Below, in pieces: positions 31,644 to 39,423 of a DNA stretch of 39,795 nucleotides (its first letter is position 1; each line of letters opens with the position of its first letter). This stretch comes from a virus. Where the stretch lies: IMG/VR virus record IMGVR_UViG_3300024333_000010, positions 1-39,795 of that record; one strand, given 5' to 3'. A program made the translations under genes and the position numbers. The notes below the pieces were generated by a model, which worked only from the letters and a program-made list of their open reading frames with translations, was not told where the DNA came from and ran no database searches.

Positions 31644-33281
31644 TTAATAATTAGTTAGTTTGAACTTAAAACTACCACAATCCCATATTCTATTATAACC
31701 ATTTTTTTGCATGATTTCCAATTCTGTGCCATCACCTTCTAATTTGTTTCGTCTAAATTTGAATCTATGGTGGCGTTTTTTATTCATGGTGTACCAATAA
31801 TTTGGTTTTGTTATTGATATTAATTTAAATCCCAATTTTTTATATAAATTACCAGTGTTCCATCTTCTATCAGCATAAGATATTATCTCTTTCCAATTAT
31901 AATGTTTTTTAAAATACGATATTAATTTAGATGCAATGCCTATTACCGGAACACTAGAGCAGAAACGATTAAGCTCCCATATACCATCTTTATTTTTTTG
32001 TCCCTTTGCTATAGATAATTTGGAAAATGTCATAACAGACACAAGTTTATCATTATAAAATGCGCCAAGTTTTATCGCCGATTTTGAGTACCCCTGAATA
32101 TGATACTTTTCACAAAATTCCGATGATGTTTTACTATCTATAATTTCTATCTTACATTGTCTGGCATATATTTTACCATCTACAATATTTAAAATATGTT
32201 TTATTCTGTTCTTTACAATATCTTCTTTGTATGTCCATTCATCTTCAAAAATTTGAATAAGTCTTATTCCAACAGAATTACATTTTTCAAATTTTCTTGA
32301 ATGATAATATCTATCCTTTCCGAGTGCTTCACTATGCCAATATAATCCATTATATTCTATTGCTATATTATGTGACGGTATAAATATATCCAATTCTTCT
32401 GGGTGTATTAAACTTCTATTATTTGTTTCTATGTTTATACCCAAAGATGTTATGAAATTGGCTATTTTACGTTCTTCATAAAAATCTTTATTATCTCCAC
32501 ATGTTTTGCACCTTCTGCCAGACAAAATATGAGCAAGAGTTACAATAGATTCGTGGTTTTTATCACATATTAGTTTTATTACATCATTTCTTTCTATAAT
32601 ATCTTTATTATATTCTATTATATACGATTTTCCCAATATATCTATTACATTTTCTTTACTAATTTTTATTTTAGCGTTGCCTGCACATTGTGAACAGCCA
32701 TGTCCTTTATTAGCAAAATTATCATATGTTATATTACCAATATGTTCATTGGGACATTCATAATAGATTGGTGTTCTAGTATTTTTAATATTTTCTGATA
32801 ATAGCTTAAAACCGCGTTTCTCAAATTCAAGTTTAGCTTTGGTGTAATCTATTCTATTACATAAATTACATCTTTTACCTTTTTTAAAATTTGAATATTT
32901 GATTTTATATATGTGATTATTAGGACATTTAAATTCAACAATTCTTTTATCATGAACCCGAATAACTTCATATCCTACATTCTTGAAGATTGAGAGGTCT
33001 AAGTTTTGTTTTTTTCCAATTTTTGATTCGGATATTTTTTTACCTATTACAGCATGGTCTATTTTAGACCATCTTTTTTTCTGTGCTATACTATTTTTAT
33101 CTCTATTAATTTTGTTTATAATTTTAGATTTACATGACAAACATCTTTTTTCACTTTTCATATAAATATTATACTGCCTTAATACACCACAACCGCAAAT
33201 ATTACAAATAAACCATACTTTTTTGTGATTAGTAGGTCTTAATTCCGATACCGGCCCAAAATCTTCTCTTCTTACTATCAT
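31644..33281 (-). CDS. EDxHD-type homing endonuclease with repeated zinc fingers
   Basis: 545 residues. Residues 1-265 hold about four treble-clef-like zinc units with paired CxxC or C-x-N-H patterns (CNICGCG with CLSC, CPNNHIYKI with CNLC, CPNEH with CSQC, CDKNHES with CKTC). Residues 268-350 are a Vsr/PD-(D/E)XK-like nuclease: EERKIANFITSLGI, PEELDIFIPSHNIAIEYNGL, YWHSE and IRLIQIFEDEW, with Asp, Glu and His in the EDxHD order. The C-terminal 190 residues are a further DNA-contacting domain (ISYADRRWNTGNLYKKLGFK). It is free-standing, beside the capsid gene, and has its own promoter; the nearby conserved gene 23 or uvsW is the likely target. Confidence 0.82.
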   Translation of the reverse strand: MIVRREDFGPVSELRPTNHKKVWFICNICGCGVLRQYNIYMKSEKRCLSCKSKIINKINRDKNSIAQKKRWSKIDHAVIGKKISESKIGKKQNLDLSIFKNVGYEVIRVHDKRIVEFKCPNNHIYKIKYSNFKKGKRCNLCNRIDYTKAKLEFEKRGFKLLSENIKNTRTPIYYECPNEHIGNITYDNFANKGHGCSQCAGNAKIKISKENVIDILGKSYIIEYNKDIIERNDVIKLICDKNHESIVTLAHILSGRRCKTCGDNKDFYEERKIANFITSLGINIETNNRSLIHPEELDIFIPSHNIAIEYNGLYWHSEALGKDRYYHSRKFEKCNSVGIRLIQIFEDEWTYKEDIVKNRIKHILNIVDGKIYARQCKIEIIDSKTSSEFCEKYHIQGYSKSAIKLGAFYNDKLVSVMTFSKLSIAKGQKNKDGIWELNRFCSSVPVIGIASKLISYFKKHYNWKEIISYADRRWNTGNLYKKLGFKLISITKPNYWYTMNKKRHHRFKFRRNKLEGDGTELEIMQKNGYNRIWDCGSFKFKLTNY

Positions 33282-33288
33282 ATGATAT

Positions 33289-33318
33289 ATTATATCATTT
33301 TTTTGATTAGAATGTCAA
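33289..33318 (-). promoter_or_regulatory. Consensus sigma-70 promoter for the homing endonuclease
   Basis: TTGACA (33318-33313), 18-nt spacer, TGA, TATAAT (33294-33289). The ATG at 33281 lies where transcription would start, so the message may be leaderless. Confidence 0.75.
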
Positions 33319-33320
33319 TT

Positions 33321-33357
33321 AAAAAACCCATTTGGTAAACTTACCAAATGGGTTTTT
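33321..33357 (-). terminator. Terminator after the capsid gene
   Basis: Arms AAAAACCCATTTGGTAA (33322-33338) and complement (33341-33357) with a tight loop; both strands continue into T-rich sequence, so it can stop the head operon. It lies just outside the endonuclease promoter. Confidence 0.9.
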
Positions 33358-33378
33358 GTGATTATATTAAGTTATATG

Positions 33379-34593
33379 TTAGTTTGGCATATTTTGACAG
33401 ATAATATATCTGTAGAAAAGTGCACTGCCAAATAGATGATCAACTAAACCGTATCTACTCATAAGACCAACAGTTGGGTTAAACGAATCTTCAAATGTTG
33501 CTTTACTTGACATTAGTTGAATGTATGGTAAATAAATAACACCTGCATCATATTCACTGGCACCCTTAAATCCTATAACAACATCTGTACTATTTGCAAA
33601 TGTATCTCTATATACAGCCATTCTACCATCCAAACTACCTAGTTTGGCTACTCCAGTTAGTGCAGTATTTACATCATTAGCTACTGGATGAATAGTAAAG
33701 GCACTTAAACATTCCAGAGCAGCACATGGTGTTGGATGACATACAACCCAGTTACCAGAACCACGTCTAGTTGTTACGGCAATTTCATTGGCTTTTCTTA
33801 CGATTTTATTATACAAGCATCTATATTTTTCTGTTTCCCATTGACCGCTGGCTGACGAATAATCAAAAGCAGATGATGTTGAAACAGAAGCAGTAGCAGA
33901 TGTTCTAATCGTGGTTACGATTTGGCGATCAATTTCGGCCGTAATTTCGTAACTCAGAATATCCATCATTTCGTCTTCCATATTTAGTCCATGCATGGCC
34001 TGCAAGTCTTGAGCAACTTCTAATGACCATCTGGCTCTTAGTTTACGAGTCTCGGCAGTTACTTGTGTTTTCTCTAAAGTCATTGTAACTTCTTTGATAT
34101 GAGTTCCTGCGCCAATACCAATACCAAAATCATTACCCACACCAGAACCGGCTTTTGATCCCAAAGCTTCGGCGGCCGATACACTGGCTGATTGAGTAAA
34201 GGTATAATCCAATGTAGTATATCCTAGCTCTTGCCCATGTGCTACACCGCTATAAGTTTGTCCGGCTCTAAAACGTAAACCAAATGCCAACCCTACTGGA
34301 CCGGTCATTGGTTGTACGCCCACTAAGTCATGAGCGATAAGTTCTGGGAATGTGCGTCTTACCATGGGAATAGCAATTTTATAGAAATCGCCATTGCTTG
34401 AATAAGAACCAGCACGGTTAAAAGTGCCTTCAATATGAGAACCGCTTTCGTCTACACGTCCACCAAATAAGTGATTATATTCATTTTCAATCATTAAAGC
34501 AGTCGAAGCTAGAACTCTATTATTGGTAATTTTTTTGCCAGTATCTAGAACTTCTTGCCACTTTTCTACTAGCATTTTAGCTTTATTGTTCAT
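33379..34593 (-). CDS. 23: Major capsid protein gp23
   Basis: 404 residues from ATG 34593 (MNNKAKMLVEKW), with TGGAGGAGA just upstream. T4 gp23 has 521 residues, so this is a compact version. The conserved MVRRTFPELIAHDLVGVQPM followed by TGPVGLAFGLRFR and EAEIDRQ-like stretch (YEITAEIDRQIVTTIRTSA) are typical of gp23, with a HK97 fold. A prohead protease site may be present in ASTALMIE|NEYNHL, in the position of the T4 propeptide end. It is the last gene of the head operon and is followed by a strong terminator. Confidence 0.95.
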   Translation of the reverse strand: MNNKAKMLVEKWQEVLDTGKKITNNRVLASTALMIENEYNHLFGGRVDESGSHIEGTFNRAGSYSSNGDFYKIAIPMVRRTFPELIAHDLVGVQPMTGPVGLAFGLRFRAGQTYSGVAHGQELGYTTLDYTFTQSASVSAAEALGSKAGSGVGNDFGIGIGAGTHIKEVTMTLEKTQVTAETRKLRARWSLEVAQDLQAMHGLNMEDEMMDILSYEITAEIDRQIVTTIRTSATASVSTSSAFDYSSASGQWETEKYRCLYNKIVRKANEIAVTTRRGSGNWVVCHPTPCAALECLSAFTIHPVANDVNTALTGVAKLGSLDGRMAVYRDTFANSTDVVIGFKGASEYDAGVIYLPYIQLMSSKATFEDSFNPTVGLMSRYGLVDHLFGSALFYRYIICQNMPN

Positions 34594-34605
34594 TATCTCC
34601 TCCAA

Positions 34606-35445
34606 TTAAAACTTGTTTTCTGTTAGAACTTTTACAACGCTCCTTTTGTACTCTTCAAAAGGGTTGCTGGTTTTCTTTACTGTTCTGTCTTTAACTTCAC
34701 TGTGTCCCTCGGACACTTCCTTTTCCTCTAAGGCCACGTTGCAATCGTCACATTCATTCATCGAACATGCACCCCTTACTACATAAGTTTTGCCACAATC
34801 TGGACAACTACAATCTGTAGTTTCGTCATTCTGTTCTTTTAGATAATGTGAAGTAATTACACTATATTTTCGATCAATCTCATCTTGACTGACAATATTC
34901 TCAAGTAATCTCATAACATTTTTGCGTTGAAGTTCTGTTAATCCATCACATTTTTTTCTTTTATATAATTCGGCAGCAAAATCCCTAGCATCTTTCTTGA
35001 TTTCTAGATTTTCATTTACCATATCATTAATTTCACCACGTAATCTAGTAATCTCATCCCTGGCTTCTTCTAGAAGTTCCCTAACTTCCTCATCTAAAAT
35101 ACCCTCGTCAATACCAATACGACTTTTAATTTCCTGAATTACATCATGATATAATTCGCCCACTCTGGCATATTCCCTAATATTATCGGGGATTTCCATC
35201 ATACCTTCTTCTTCTAAAACTGTATCAACAAAATCTGAGAATTTTGACATTACTTCATTTTTGTAATCTTCAAATTTTTCCTCATAAAGCGCCACTAAGT
35301 GCTCTTTTTCTGTTTCTATAGCTTCATTTAGTTTTTCCTGAACTTTAATATCAATAATGTCATTTAATTTTTGTTCAACATCTTTTTGTTGTTCTTCAGT
35401 TAGAAGACTGGTTTTTAACATTTCTAAAATTTCTTTAATTTCCAT
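34606..35445 (-). CDS. 22: Prohead scaffold gp22 with zinc-ribbon insertion
   Basis: 279 residues from ATG 35445 (MEIKEILEML), with GGGGGAAA upstream. It is highly charged and helical, with a long coiled-coil part (residues 20-190) as in T4 gp22 (269 residues), the scaffold around which gp23 assembles. Several (L/I)xE sites (for example VLEEE, LLEEA, LLENIV) would let gp21 digest it. Unusually, residues about 215-240 hold CSCPDCGKTYVVRGACSMNE and CDDC, a zinc ribbon not known to me in T4 gp22. It lies between the core protein and gp23, as in T4. Confidence 0.85.
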   Translation of the reverse strand: MEIKEILEMLKTSLLTEEQQKDVEQKLNDIIDIKVQEKLNEAIETEKEHLVALYEEKFEDYKNEVMSKFSDFVDTVLEEEGMMEIPDNIREYARVGELYHDVIQEIKSRIGIDEGILDEEVRELLEEARDEITRLRGEINDMVNENLEIKKDARDFAAELYKRKKCDGLTELQRKNVMRLLENIVSQDEIDRKYSVITSHYLKEQNDETTDCSCPDCGKTYVVRGACSMNECDDCNVALEEKEVSEGHSEVKDRTVKKTSNPFEEYKRSVVKVLTENKF

Positions 35446-35458
35446 TATATTTCCCCCA

Positions 35459-35848
35459 TTAGACATATTTCTTTTTACGGGTTCTACCCATTTTTACCAT
35501 TCTTTTATGTTTTTTCTGCCAAGTTCTATATGCGGCAGTTCTTCTATATCTTTTGCCAGCCATTTTAAGTTTACTACGTTTCATTCTGTAGGCTTTACGA
35601 GATTTCACATGTGCCCTACGAGAAACTCTCATTATTCTACGTTCTGAAAGTTCATCTTCGGCCTCTTCATCTTCAAGATCAAGAGCACCTAATGATTCTA
35701 GAATATCACCTAATATTTCGGCTTGTTCATCATCAAGTGAATCAGCATCCAATGATGATATCAAGTCTATCATCATTTCTAGAACACCATCATTATCTTC
35801 TTCTTGCTCTGTCATCAAATATGAATCAATTCTATTTTTTATATCCAT
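35459..35848 (-). CDS. Bipolar prohead core protein, gp68-like
   Basis: 129 residues with sharp charge separation: residues 12-67 are acidic (LDADSLDDEQAEILGDIL, LDLEDEEAEDELSE) and residues 68-129 extremely basic (RRIMRVSRRAHVKSRKAYRM, KRYRRTAAYR). A DELSE|RR junction is a gp21-type LxE site exactly at the change of charge. The basic part could bind DNA in the mature head, as T4 core proteins do. It lies between the gp21 and gp22 genes, the location of head-core genes in T4-like phages. Assignment to gp68 rests on position and composition only. Confidence 0.65.
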   Translation of the reverse strand: MDIKNRIDSYLMTEQEEDNDGVLEMMIDLISSLDADSLDDEQAEILGDILESLGALDLEDEEAEDELSERRIMRVSRRAHVKSRKAYRMKRSKLKMAGKRYRRTAAYRTWQKKHKRMVKMGRTRKKKYV

Positions 35849-35879
35849 ATTATATCCTCATCATTAATATTTAGAAAAA

Positions 35880-36473
35880 TTATTTAAATTTTTCCAACAA
35901 TTTAATTATTTTCTTATAATAGTTATTTCTTGTTTTTGATAATTCTACCAAAGTATCTTCAACATTATATCCTTCATAGATACCCTTTACCCAAGCACCA
36001 CTACAAGAAGGATTGCCGACTATATCCCAAGTAATAAGCTTATATGATTCATCCTTCACATAGCCGTCTTCTGATACTTCGCCCAAACCACGACTAGAAA
36101 TACCAATCCTTTTGGATTCTTTGAGTAACGCGGCAGCTATTGCACCATTGGGTGTATCGGTAAGAATTTTGGCCTTGCCATACAAATCATTACCGCGCCA
36201 TTCCAGAGCAAGTGTTCTAATAGCAACTTTTTCCATACTAGAGTCTGCTGATGTAGGATGGTCAAGTTGTCCCCAAAGTGGAACACCTGTTTTAAAAAAT
36301 TCTTCATTAATTCGTTTAAATTCTCTATCTAAAGTATCTTTTTTATATACTCTACCATTGGCATTTTTTTGTTCCGCCGAGCTAAAAATACCAACTATAT
36401 ACATGTCACCACTACCTTTAGATTCGTTTAACTCAATATCATATGAAGTTTCTGTAATAAGTTTTAGAGACAT
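35880..36473 (-). CDS. 21: Prohead core protease gp21
   Basis: 197 residues (T4 gp21 is 212). NANGRVYKKDTLDREFKRIN is the conserved start of the family; the serine protease residues are His72 in GQLDHPTSADSS and the Ser in GISSRGLG near residue 126. T4 gp21 matures the head by cutting after (L/I)xE; its own N-terminus has LITE at residues 5-8, a likely self-cleavage site. The ATG overlaps the gp67-like gene stop as TAATG. Neighbours gp22 and gp23 confirm the context. Confidence 0.93.
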   Translation of the reverse strand: MSLKLITETSYDIELNESKGSGDMYIVGIFSSAEQKNANGRVYKKDTLDREFKRINEEFFKTGVPLWGQLDHPTSADSSMEKVAIRTLALEWRGNDLYGKAKILTDTPNGAIAAALLKESKRIGISSRGLGEVSEDGYVKDESYKLITWDIVGNPSCSGAWVKGIYEGYNVEDTLVELSKTRNNYYKKIIKLLEKFK

Positions 36474-36610
36474 TATTTCTTATAACCTAACTTTCTTTCT
36501 ATATAATCATCTCTAGCTTGTGCTATTTCTTGTCTAAGTATTTCCTTAGCACCAACAAAATCATCATTTATAAATTTATCAAATGCCTCTTTGATATTTT
36601 CTATGTTCAT
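36473..36610 (-). CDS. Small prohead core peptide, gp67-like
   Basis: 45 residues: MNIENIKEAFDKFINDDFVG and AKEILRQEIAQARDDYIERK, then LGYKK. An AAGGAGAAATAAATTT leader precedes the ATG. The helical IKEAF-ND-AKEIL pattern resembles the beginning of T4 gp67 and of small core peptides in related phages, and the location directly before gp21 is where gene 67/68 lies in T4. Its first 33 residues are repeated exactly inside the 205-residue protein at 20096-20713. Confidence 0.7.
   Translation of the reverse strand: MNIENIKEAFDKFINDDFVGAKEILRQEIAQARDDYIERKLGYKK
36512..36610 (-). repeat. 99-bp near-identical duplicate of the gp67-like module (copy B)
   Basis: Partner of 20396-20494; four synonymous differences in 99 bp. 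The encoded 33 residues are the same in both. Confidence 0.9.
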
Positions 36611-36614
36611 AAAT

Positions 36615-36902
36615 TTATTTCTCCTTTACTATTTCCGCAAATTTATTATAATCCACCTTTTTAAAAATACTCTCTCTAATTTTATTAAGCTTATAGAGCA
36701 TTTTTCCAATATCATTATATTCTTTTTCCAAATTGTAAGTTTTTACTAGAGTTTGTGACATATTTCCCGGCAAATGACCTAGAATAAGCTCTATTTCTGA
36801 TAAATGGTTCACTGCTTTAGTCAAACCGTCAAAGAATTTTTCGCCCAACTTCATAGTATAATTATACTCTTCATTAAGATATTTTTGTAATCTTCTGTTC
36901 AC
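36615..36902 (-). CDS. Small head-operon protein with capsid-targeting-like N-terminus
   Basis: 95 residues starting at GTG 36902, with AAGGAG 10 nt upstream; the leader matches the one before the next gene, which supports this start. The N-terminus MNRRLQKYLNE ends in an LNE site. The rest is helical (LGEKFFDGLTKAVNHLSEIE, LYKLNKIRESIFKKVDYNKF). It is the first gene after the head late promoter and is probably an internal head protein (inference). No family recognised. Confidence 0.6.
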   Translation of the reverse strand: MNRRLQKYLNEEYNYTMKLGEKFFDGLTKAVNHLSEIELILGHLPGNMSQTLVKTYNLEKEYNDIGKMLYKLNKIRESIFKKVDYNKFAEIVKEK

Positions 36903-36925
36903 AAATTTATTTCTCCTTCTTTATA

Positions 36926-36933
36926 TATTTATA
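36926..36933 (-). promoter_or_regulatory. T4-type late promoter for the head operon
   Basis: Perfect TATAAATA, 24 nt before the GTG start of the first head-operon gene. It would drive gp67-like, gp21, core, gp22 and gp23. Confidence 0.8.
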
Positions 36934-36937
36934 ATTT

Positions 36938-38119
36938 CTACCATTTCTTTTTACTATAGAACGCAACATCAAGTCCAGCTTCTATATCTCTAGGGTAATA
37001 TTTTTCCAATAATGAAATGATACTTTTGGAAAGGGGTTCTCTAAAATATTTAGTAGACCAACTATCATCTATTTCTTGTAATTGTTTGTATATTCCCACA
37101 TATTCCGACAATGAATCAGTCTGGATATTTGTTAATTTGCCATTCTTATACCATCCATACCCATATAATATAAGTTGCTTCTTAAGTTCTCCTACTATAT
37201 TAGTACCAAATTGATTATAAAGTTTACTTCTAAGTGCCAGAGCATGAATAACATCTGCTGACCATACATAAAAATCTTTATTTTTTAAATCTACTATAAA
37301 CCTTAAACAACCATCTTCTTCACCCTTTGCTAATAGACCAAGTTCCAAATATGATGGATTTTCATAAACTTCATAATGTTTACCCCGATATACTAAACTA
37401 TCAATATATTTTTCATTAACAAATTTATCTGGATAATTTTCCTTGAGTATCAAATCTATATCTTTTACATTATACTCAACACCACCTTTGTTCCATTTAA
37501 CAACAACAAAAGCATTAGTGTTATCATTGTGAAATGACTTATGAATATCATTTAATAATCTAATTTCTTTTACTTTACCAACCATACCAGTTTCTTTATG
37601 TACTACTTTAGCTCCTTTTTGTATTTCTACTGGTTTAAATTTATCATATACAACTTTTATTTTGGATGGGTCAAATACTATTCCTTGTCTATATGATTCA
37701 CCATAAAAACCATATCTACCACGACATACAACTATACCATCATATCCTTCTTCTTTAAGTTTTTTTAAGTCAAGTTGACGCATAGTATATATATCACCTG
37801 TATGTATTACATATGGTTTATTAAGTTTTACCTCAACTTCTAGTGGTGTACCATAGTTTGACGCTATTTTTTTACTATCGGTAAAATATATACCCCGGCC
37901 TAGAAAACCTTCACGGTCTTCTGGATCACGTTTGGTAAATTTATTCTGTATTGTAGGAACGAGTGGATTTATTTCACTTTTAGGTAATCTAAATCCTTCT
38001 TTCTTTATATAATAACTAGAATTTGTACCATGATAACATCTAATGGTTATGGGTTTGCTATGTTCAACTTCATCAAATGTTATTGTAGTTTTTTCTTGTA
38101 GATATTGTAGTAATTTCAT
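36938..38119 (-). CDS. ADP-ribosyltransferase-like protein with capsid-targeting-like N-terminus
   Basis: 393 residues in three parts. Residues 1-9 are MKLLQYLQE, the shared peptide. Residues 25-160 read like an ADP-ribosyltransferase fold: RCYHGTNSSYY (His30), GRGIYFTDSKKIASNYG at 75-90, EGYDGIVV and SYRQGIVFDPSKIKVV. The usual Glu of the last motif appears as Gln145, so activity is uncertain. Residues about 255-393 form a C-terminal module shared with the metallopeptidase (RFIVDLKNKDFYVWSADVIH). T4 Alt is a packaged ADP-ribosyltransferase that modifies host RNA polymerase and carries a similar targeting peptide; an equivalent role is plausible. Confidence 0.72.
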   Translation of the reverse strand: MKLLQYLQEKTTITFDEVEHSKPITIRCYHGTNSSYYIKKEGFRLPKSEINPLVPTIQNKFTKRDPEDREGFLGRGIYFTDSKKIASNYGTPLEVEVKLNKPYVIHTGDIYTMRQLDLKKLKEEGYDGIVVCRGRYGFYGESYRQGIVFDPSKIKVVYDKFKPVEIQKGAKVVHKETGMVGKVKEIRLLNDIHKSFHNDNTNAFVVVKWNKGGVEYNVKDIDLILKENYPDKFVNEKYIDSLVYRGKHYEVYENPSYLELGLLAKGEEDGCLRFIVDLKNKDFYVWSADVIHALALRSKLYNQFGTNIVGELKKQLILYGYGWYKNGKLTNIQTDSLSEYVGIYKQLQEIDDSWSTKYFREPLSKSIISLLEKYYPRDIEAGLDVAFYSKKKW

Positions 38120-38175
38120 ATATTATATTTGTTTTTTGTAAAATCTGATAGTGTCCTGGTAAACTATCTATTTGA

Positions 38176-39423
38176 TCATGATAAATCTTTAGTTAAATAA
38201 TATGTTTGTATAAATTTCTTTTCTTCTGTAATAATGTTCAAATAACGCAATTCTTTCATAATTAAATCCATCAGGGACATCTCAAACCATTTATTTGTCC
38301 ATTTTTGGTCGGATTTAATCCAACCTCCCAAATATCCAAATTCTATATTCTCCAAATCTAATGTTCCATAAGCTTCTTGTATTTTGTTATTGATTACACG
38401 TCCACTACCACCATAGTAATATTTCCAGAATGTTTTTGAATTCATATCCGATGTTTTGAGTAATTTTTTCTTATATAGAAGACTCATTATTTCTTCATGA
38501 AGAATATTAGCATTCCAAACATAAAATTTCTTGTTGTTAAAATCTATAATAAACCTTACTGCGTCCCCTAGACTTCTCATTTCTTTTGGTGTAGGATTTA
38601 CAAATATTTCAGTATATGCCGTATTAACTTCGCGTTTAATTGACATACTATCAACATAGTCTTCTTTAAGAACATTATACCTTTCAAAATAACCCTTTAG
38701 TTTTTTATATGTATTAAGTAAATTTTTATAAAATGCATCAAATAATTTTTTTAATCTATCTATAGTTGTTTTATCTATATGATGTTTTAAATGTTTAAAT
38801 CCCAAAATATTAGCAGCTATAGTTATATATTCTAATACACTAGTGTTATAATTACTTAAAAAAAATCTATTAATTTCCATAATATATTCATTTTCATTAT
38901 CAAATTTATTAACTATATCTTTTATTTTGTTGGTTATATCAACAATATTCAAATCCGAAATAAGGAATCCCATTGCCACATAAAAAGCATTTGGGCTTCT
39001 TTCCCAATTCTGCAGAAAGTATTCCATACCCAATAATATATTATTGCTAAATTTTTTATATTTTTCAAAATCAAAATTGGAATTTGTTGGTTTTAATTGT
39101 CTTACATGAGCAATTTCATGGAACAAAACAGATAAAAACTCTAACCTATCTTTGTAAGTTATTTCTGTTTGTATATTTGGCAATTCAATAGTAATTGTTA
39201 TGGGTGATAGTGATACTTTACCAGTTATGTATTTTTTATCATTACCAACATATACTTCTATTGAGACATCAAAAATATCTTCAAATGAATTAAGTAAACG
39301 TCCTAAATAATTTCCAGAAATAATATCCTTAAATGGTATATTATGTTGTTGCATAAAATTATCAATAATATAAAATAATTTATCTTCAAATGATTCTGTT
39401 AAATAGTTTAGTAGTCTACTCAT
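38176..39423 (-). CDS. HExxH zinc metallopeptidase with capsid-targeting-like N-terminus
   Basis: 415 residues. MSRLLNYLTE is the shared N-terminal peptide. VLFHEIAHVRQL supplies His102, Glu103 and His106 of a gluzincin-type site, and Glu141 in NWERSPNAFYVAM is a good third ligand at the expected distance. Residues about 272-415 form the module also found in the ADP-ribosyltransferase-like protein (RFIIDFNNKKFYVWNANILH). No signal peptide is present. The ATG overlaps the LRR-like gene stop (ATGA). It may be packaged and act on host proteins after ejection (inference); a role in head maturation is an alternative. Confidence 0.72.
   Translation of the reverse strand: MSRLLNYLTESFEDKLFYIIDNFMQQHNIPFKDIISGNYLGRLLNSFEDIFDVSIEVYVGNDKKYITGKVSLSPITITIELPNIQTEITYKDRLEFLSVLFHEIAHVRQLKPTNSNFDFEKYKKFSNNILLGMEYFLQNWERSPNAFYVAMGFLISDLNIVDITNKIKDIVNKFDNENEYIMEINRFFLSNYNTSVLEYITIAANILGFKHLKHHIDKTTIDRLKKLFDAFYKNLLNTYKKLKGYFERYNVLKEDYVDSMSIKREVNTAYTEIFVNPTPKEMRSLGDAVRFIIDFNNKKFYVWNANILHEEIMSLLYKKKLLKTSDMNSKTFWKYYYGGSGRVINNKIQEAYGTLDLENIEFGYLGGWIKSDQKWTNKWFEMSLMDLIMKELRYLNIITEEKKFIQTYYLTKDLS

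Noticed and set aside
38147-38168. GATAGT/ACTATC hairpin between peptidase and transferase genes
   Set aside because: Only 6 bp of stem and no good T-run; could easily arise by chance in AT-rich DNA.
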